NCBI GenBank assembly: GCA_030605085.1
Contig: JAUWBH010000212.1
Coordinates: forward strand, 1 to 8,306
Source of the DNA: Promethearchaeota archaeon
GTDB taxonomy: Archaea; Asgardarchaeota; Lokiarchaeia; Sigynarchaeales; SOKP01
Length of the DNA stretch: 8,306 bases
Direction: 5' to 3'
Below, one piece after another: positions 5,073 to 8,306 of the stretch. The position numbers were made by a program, and so were the translations under genes. The notes below the pieces were generated by a model, which worked only from the letters and a program-made list of their open reading frames with translations, searched no databases and was not told where the DNA came from. Numbering within the stretch: position 1 is the stretch's first letter; each line of letters starts with the position of its first letter.

Positions 5073-6974
5073 ATGTCTGATACAGAGAATTTCACAGAAA
5101 GTTTCAACAAAGGTCTTGATTATTACGAGAGAAACGATTGGAAAAAGGCAATAGATTCTTTCAAGAATTGTTTAAAAATTAACAATGGGGATAGTGGTGT
5201 TTGGAATCAGCTAGGTCTTTCTTACGTCAAGAATGAAGAATACAATAAAGCCATTGATGCGTATAAGAATGCATTAAGAATCGATAATGAATACAAAGTT
5301 GGGTGGAACAATCTCGGACATGCCTACGGAAAGCTTAAAGAATACGACAAAGCAATAGATACCTTAAACCGTGCCTTAGAAATCGATCCTGAGTTCCAAA
5401 ATAGTTGGAATATTTTGGGTGACGTTTATATGGAAACGAATCAACATGAAAAAGCGATTAGTGCTTTAAAAACTAGCATAAAGTTCAATCCCCTCAATGA
5501 CTTGGCTTGGAATAATCTCGGCTTTAACTACGAAGAAATAGGAGAGTATAACAAAGCAATAGAAGCGTATAAGAGGGCCGTTAATATCAATCCAGAATTC
5601 AAAATCGCTTGGAGCAATCTCGGTCATGCTTACAATAAAACTGGGGAATACGATAAAGCAATAGAAGCGTTAGAATCTGTTTTAGACATCGATCCTGAAT
5701 TTTCAACAAGTTTAAGTATTTTAGGAGAGATCTATATAGCTAAAGGCGAATACGAAGAAGCAATCAAGTTTTACGAAGAAGTTGTAAAACTCGATCCAAA
5801 ATTGTTAGGATCTTGGCATCAAATTAATATTTGCTACGATAAATTAGGTAGATTCGATAAATCAATAGAAGCATGTAAGAAAGCCATTGAAATCTCCCCA
5901 GATGATGACGTAAATTGGGAAATGCTCGGCATCGCGTACGAAAAGAATCGTGAATACGATAACGCAATAGAAACTTTTAGAAAAGTCTCAGAAATTAATC
6001 CTAAAAATGAAAGACCTTGGATTCATCGGGGTTTTATCCATAACGAAAGAAAAGAATTCGATAATGCTATAGAGATGTATAAAAATGCTATTGAAATTGA
6101 TTCTAAAAGTAAGGTCGCTTGGGGTAATCTTGGTTTAGCCTATTATAATAAAGAAGATTACGATAAAGCAATAGAGAGTTATGAATACGCCTTAGAACTC
6201 GATTCACAAAACGCATATTCTTGGAATTATCTAGGGGCGTCCTATTATTTTAAAGGTGAACTTGACAAATCAATTGAAGCTCGTATAAAAGCAACGCAAA
6301 TAAATTCTGAATATTTAGACGCTTGGCTCGGTTTAGGTATGATGTATAACATTATTGGGGATATTGATGAGGCTATAAACACTACCAAAATTGCCTTAGA
6401 ACTTGACTCTAAAAACTTGATAGCTTTATATAATCTCAGTTTTTCTTACTATAAAAAAGAAGAATATGATGAAGCAATTGAAATTAGCAATAAAGCTTTA
6501 AAATTTGCCCCAGATGACGCGTTTACATTAGCATTGTTATGCAATATTTACACGGACAAAAAAGAATATGATAAAGCGATAAGATTCTGTGAACGAGCCA
6601 TTGAAAAGGACCCCAATAACGATGTCGCTTGGAGCGCTCTCAGTTATCCATATAACAAGAGGGGTGAGTATGATAAAGCAATAAATGCTTGTAAACGCGC
6701 CTTAGACATTAATCCAAAATTTCCAAACGCTTTGTGTCAATTAGGATTAGCGTACAATGGTAAAGGCGACGAAGATAAGGCAATTGAATTTATAACAAAG
6801 GCTATAAAACTAGATCCTAAATATTATATGGCGAAATATTATTTAGCACGCGTTTATATTAAGTTAAAACGCTACGACGAAGCCCTTGAAGCATGCGATA
6901 TAAGTTTAGAACTATTTCCTGACAACAAAAAAGCCATTGAACTTCGAGAAGAAATTCTTTCTTTAAAGAAATAA
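5073..6974 (+). CDS. TPR-repeat protein made of 18 consecutive TPR units
   Basis: A 633-residue, probably cytosolic protein with no signal peptide or membrane segment. After six residues (MSDTEN) it consists of 18 tetratricopeptide repeats of exactly 34 residues each, with no linkers, then a charged 15-residue end (ELREEILSLKK). Each unit follows W-x-x-L-G-x-x-Y in helix A and (E)YDKAI-x-x-(Y/C)-x-x-A-L in helix B, with a terminal DP or NP turn. A run of this length predicts a superhelical solenoid of more than two turns that binds partner proteins; no catalytic domain is fused to it. The start is chosen from the Shine-Dalgarno spacing. It converges on the winged-helix gene with 5 bp between the stops. 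Its partner is unknown; the nearby lokiactin gene makes a cytoskeletal or trafficking scaffold a reasonable but untested idea. Confidence 0.9.
   Translation: MSDTENFTESFNKGLDYYERNDWKKAIDSFKNCLKINNGDSGVWNQLGLSYVKNEEYNKAIDAYKNALRIDNEYKVGWNNLGHAYGKLKEYDKAIDTLNRALEIDPEFQNSWNILGDVYMETNQHEKAISALKTSIKFNPLNDLAWNNLGFNYEEIGEYNKAIEAYKRAVNINPEFKIAWSNLGHAYNKTGEYDKAIEALESVLDIDPEFSTSLSILGEIYIAKGEYEEAIKFYEEVVKLDPKLLGSWHQINICYDKLGRFDKSIEACKKAIEISPDDDVNWEMLGIAYEKNREYDNAIETFRKVSEINPKNERPWIHRGFIHNERKEFDNAIEMYKNAIEIDSKSKVAWGNLGLAYYNKEDYDKAIESYEYALELDSQNAYSWNYLGASYYFKGELDKSIEARIKATQINSEYLDAWLGLGMMYNIIGDIDEAINTTKIALELDSKNLIALYNLSFSYYKKEEYDEAIEISNKALKFAPDDAFTLALLCNIYTDKKEYDKAIRFCERAIEKDPNNDVAWSALSYPYNKRGEYDKAINACKRALDINPKFPNALCQLGLAYNGKGDEDKAIEFITKAIKLDPKYYMAKYYLARVYIKLKRYDEALEACDISLELFPDNKKAIELREEILSLKK
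5091..6926 (+). repeat. Array of 18 in-frame 102-bp TPR-coding units
   Basis: The coding repeat has a strict 102-bp period over 1836 bp. Units are well diverged in DNA, but the segment encoding YDKAIEA recurs almost unchanged (GATAAAGCAATAGAAGCG-like words near 5555, 5657 and 6168). Units 3 and 6 are the closest pair I found, with about 22 of 34 residues identical by hand count and a shared NLGHAY. Confidence 0.85.
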
Positions 6975-6979
6975 CCAAT

Positions 6980-7504
6980 TTAAAAAAAGGATTCTGTAAT
7001 TTCAGAAGCTCTATTACTTATCTTAGAGACTGTTTCATTAACTTTTTTGATTATTTCTTCTTGTTGCTGAATAGTTTCATACTCGAAAGATACTCCTGTA
7101 ATCTCTTGAATTAGATTAAAAATTATATCGAAAGATTCTCTTGAAAATATTTTAAGCATGCTATCAAGAATAATTTTCCTTTTCTTATCATCAGAATAAC
7201 GACCTTTATCTTTTAAATTTTTAGAAGAATAGTGTTTTAATTGAGATAATATTTCTTTTCCCTTTCCTGTTATAATCAGAGCAAAATGAGAACCTGTCGA
7301 ACCTAATTTTTTTATTGACAATTTTAGAATGAAACCCATTTTATCTAAGTCAGTTAAGATTCGATAAAATCCTTTTTCTTCTTTACTAGGGATTGTAGAA
7401 TGAATTATCCCAAGAAAATCTCTCACATCTGGAGCGCTACAATTTGGATTTGAAGATATAAATTCCAATATAGTAAATGTTCTAAATATTTTTTCTAAAT
7501 TCAT
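6980..7504 (-). CDS. Winged-helix transcriptional regulator with helical C-terminal extension (PadR/MarR-like)
   Basis: A 174-residue protein. Residues 1-85 form a winged helix: helix 1 FRTFTILEFISSNP, helix 2 SAPDVRDFLGII, recognition helix region KGFYRILTDLDKMGFI, and a wing ending in SHFALIITGKGKEILSQL. The Y-R-I-L-x-x-L-x-x-x-G-x-I pattern followed by (L/I)-T-x-x-G-K-E-I-L is typical of PadR- and MarR-like DNA-binding proteins. Residues about 100-174 are predicted helical, including FNLIQEITGVSFEY and a heptad-like tail rich in Gln, Glu and Ile, which may dimerise. No ligand or metal-binding motif is evident. A weak Shine-Dalgarno site (GAGTG) precedes the ATG, and a strong TATA box lies about 65 bp upstream. 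It is divergent from lokiactin, so the shared 390-bp region is the natural place for it to bind. The exact family within winged-helix regulators is uncertain. Confidence 0.75.
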   Translation of the reverse strand: MNLEKIFRTFTILEFISSNPNCSAPDVRDFLGIIHSTIPSKEEKGFYRILTDLDKMGFILKLSIKKLGSTGSHFALIITGKGKEILSQLKHYSSKNLKDKGRYSDDKKRKIILDSMLKIFSRESFDIIFNLIQEITGVSFEYETIQQQEEIIKKVNETVSKISNRASEITESFF

Positions 7505-7568
7505 TAAAAATTCACTCTATTAAAATAACTGATTTAATAAAATTACAATATTTGTTAATAAATTATCT

Positions 7569-7576
7569 TATATAAA
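7569..7576 (-). promoter_or_regulatory. TATA box of the winged-helix regulator
   Basis: On the minus strand this reads TTTATATA, an exact match to the archaeal TATA consensus, with an A-rich stretch before it. Transcription would start near 7545, giving a leader of about 40 nt. The word is nearly palindromic, so the plus strand also reads TATA-like here. Confidence 0.55.
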
Positions 7577-7625
7577 TTTATTGTGACTTCATAATTTTTA
7601 GAACCCACTGTTTTTTTAGTTATTT

Positions 7626-7640
7626 ATCTTTATAAAAGAT
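7626..7640. promoter_or_regulatory. Palindrome in the divergent region, possible operator
   Basis: ATCTTT-ATA-AAAGAT is a 15-bp inverted repeat located between the two divergent promoters. Its size and symmetry would suit a dimeric winged-helix protein, but in such AT-rich DNA a chance palindrome is quite possible. Confidence 0.25.
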
Positions 7641-7692
7641 TATATTTTTTTTAAATATTTAACGAATATAACGGAAAAGCATCTTATATTAC

Positions 7693-7713
7693 GCATTCCC
7701 AACTCTGGGAAGC
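7693..7713. other. GC-richer island with hairpin in the lokiactin upstream region
   Basis: TTCCCA / TGGGAA form a perfect 6-bp stem with a 4-nt loop (7696-7711), extended by two GC pairs around one bulged A (7693-7694 with 7712-7713). The word CATCTTA occurs on both sides (7680-7686 and 7714-7720). The island at about 7676-7738 stands out from the surrounding AT tract. It could be a structured RNA, a protein-binding site or a coding remnant. Confidence 0.3.
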
Positions 7714-7752
7714 CATCTTACAAAACCTTAAATAGGCTATTTATTATAATAA

Positions 7753-7760
7753 TTATATAA
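7753..7760 (+). promoter_or_regulatory. Probable TATA box of lokiactin
   Basis: TTATATAA in an A-rich setting. With normal archaeal spacing, transcription would begin near 7780-7785, just before the long hairpin, giving a leader of about 110 nt. Other AT-rich words nearby could serve instead. Confidence 0.4.
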
Positions 7761-7786
7761 ATAAAAATATTAAAATAAAAGTAAAA

Positions 7787-7818
7787 AAAAAGGTAGATTG
7801 TTAAAAATCGACCTTTTT
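7787..7818. promoter_or_regulatory. Long hairpin at the start of the lokiactin leader
   Basis: AAAAAGGTAGATT / AATCGACCTTTTT pair over 13 positions with a single mismatch (A7795 with G7810) around a 6-nt loop (GTTAAA). The 3' arm ends in T5, so it resembles an intrinsic terminator, yet no gene ends here on either strand. It lies 76 bp before the lokiactin ATG. It could be a leader regulatory element, an attenuator, or the end of an unrecognised small RNA. Confidence 0.5.
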
Positions 7819-7878
7819 CTTTCATTAAATTAAAAAATGCTTAAACCATTTAAAATAAAAGTAATTTAAAAAGATTAA

Positions 7879-7883
7879 GAGGT
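7879..7883 (+). promoter_or_regulatory. Shine-Dalgarno site of lokiactin
   Basis: GAGGT, within AGAGGTT, ends 11 nt before the ATG at 7895 and is the clearest ribosome binding site in the window. Confidence 0.65.
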
Positions 7884-7894
7884 TAGATAAGAAA

Positions 7895-8306
7895 ATGGCA
7901 GAAGAAGAAAGTTTTTTAAGTGCAAAGGCTCTAGTTGTGGACAATGGTACAGGTATTTCGAAAAATGGTTTTGCCGGAGAAGATCAACCCCGTTCCGTAT
8001 TCCCTACTTTAATTGGGTACCCTAAATATGAGTCAATCATGACCGATGTCGAACATTATACTCGAGAATACTACATCGGCGAGGAAGCCATGCAACTTAA
8101 AGGTGTTTTAAAGCTAATGTTCCCTGTAGAACATGGTATTATCGAAGACTGGACCGCTATGGAGAAGATCTGGCACTATACATTTTATACCGACCTAAGA
8201 ATCGATCCAAGCGAACATCCAATACTTTTGACCGAAGCTCCTTTAAATCCAAGGCCAAACAGAGAGAAAATGGCTGAAATAATGTTTGAAACATTCAATA
8301 CACCAG
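7895..8306 (+). CDS. Lokiactin (Asgard eukaryote-like actin), N-terminal part, runs off the window
   Basis: The first 137 residues of an actin very close to eukaryotic actin; the rest, roughly 240 residues, is beyond the window. Motifs in order: [17 protein letters not shown], the phosphate-1 loop, with D16 and K23 matching actin D11 and K18; [14 protein letters not shown]; the D-loop region, about two residues longer than in eukaryotic actin by my hand alignment; [18 protein letters not shown], with the His equivalent to actin His73; [34 protein letters not shown]; and IMFETFNTP. Such close match across subdomains 1 and 2 separates it from crenactin, MreB and ParM. Lokiactins bind ATP, form filaments and are controlled by Asgard profilins and gelsolin-like proteins. 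Expression is presumably set by the TATA box, leader hairpin and strong Shine-Dalgarno site upstream, with the divergent winged-helix gene as a possible regulator. Confidence 0.95.
   Translation, partial: MAEEESFLSAKALVVDNGTGISKNGFAGEDQPRSVFPTLIGYPKYESIMTDVEHYTREYYIGEEAMQLKGVLKLMFPVEHGIIEDWTAMEKIWHYTFYTDLRIDPSEHPILLTEAPLNPRPNREKMAEIMFETFNTP

Noticed and set aside
5091..6926. CRISPR-like periodic repeat
   Set aside because: The 102-bp period is an in-frame TPR-coding repeat with diverged DNA; there are no short identical repeats with unique spacers here or elsewhere in the window.
7691..7725. Minus-strand micro-ORF starting MASQSW in the lokiactin upstream region
   Set aside because: Only ten codons, no ribosome binding site, and it overlaps the hairpin; most likely chance.
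7640..7740. tRNA or other classic RNA gene in the lokiactin upstream region
   Set aside because: No cloverleaf, no T-loop GTTCRA and no C/D box pair could be found; only a simple hairpin is supported.

Overview
The window is AT-rich archaeal DNA and most likely comes from an Asgard archaeon of the Lokiarchaeia. The strongest evidence is the right end (7895 onward), which encodes the first 137 residues of a lokiactin-type, eukaryote-like actin. Shine-Dalgarno cores close to GAGG(T), archaeal TATA boxes (for example TTTATATA at 7569-7576, minus strand) and the mix of TPR, winged-helix and IS605/IS1341-type tnpB genes agree with that. The lineage is an inference from gene content; no rRNA or tRNA gene is visible.

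Left third (1-3235): a decaying, transposon-scarred region. It opens with a 5'-truncated tnpB fragment on the minus strand that carries the RuvC-I motif. Next is an acyl-CoA dehydrogenase gene split by one frameshift near 1075, then a small three-helix membrane protein gene that also looks frameshifted, at a T8 run near 1930. A minus-strand C-terminal fragment of a larger membrane protein follows; it is cut at about 2440-2465, where a second tnpB fragment begins. That fragment is on the plus strand and has RuvC-II, a zinc ribbon and RuvC-III but no RuvC-I. Its right flank (about 3043-3110) has a hairpin compatible with an element end or omega RNA.

Middle (3236-4881): two intact plus-strand genes 38 bp apart, a YprB/RNase_H_2-type DEDDh exonuclease and a class I SAM-dependent methyltransferase. 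Neither has a convincing Shine-Dalgarno site.

Right part (5073-8306): a protein made almost entirely of 18 consecutive 34-residue TPR units, with its own TATA box and Shine-Dalgarno site. It converges, with a 5-bp gap, on a minus-strand winged-helix regulator. That regulator is divergent from lokiactin across a 390-bp intergenic region containing TATA boxes for both genes, a GC-richer structured island, and a long hairpin that probably lies at the start of the lokiactin leader. The layout suggests, without proving, that the regulator acts on itself and/or lokiactin and that the TPR protein could be a scaffold for the same cell-biological module.

I find no complete new defence or mobile system. 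The features most worth a second look are the lokiactin control region, the decay zone between two outward-facing tnpB remnants, and the unusual active site of the acyl-CoA dehydrogenase.
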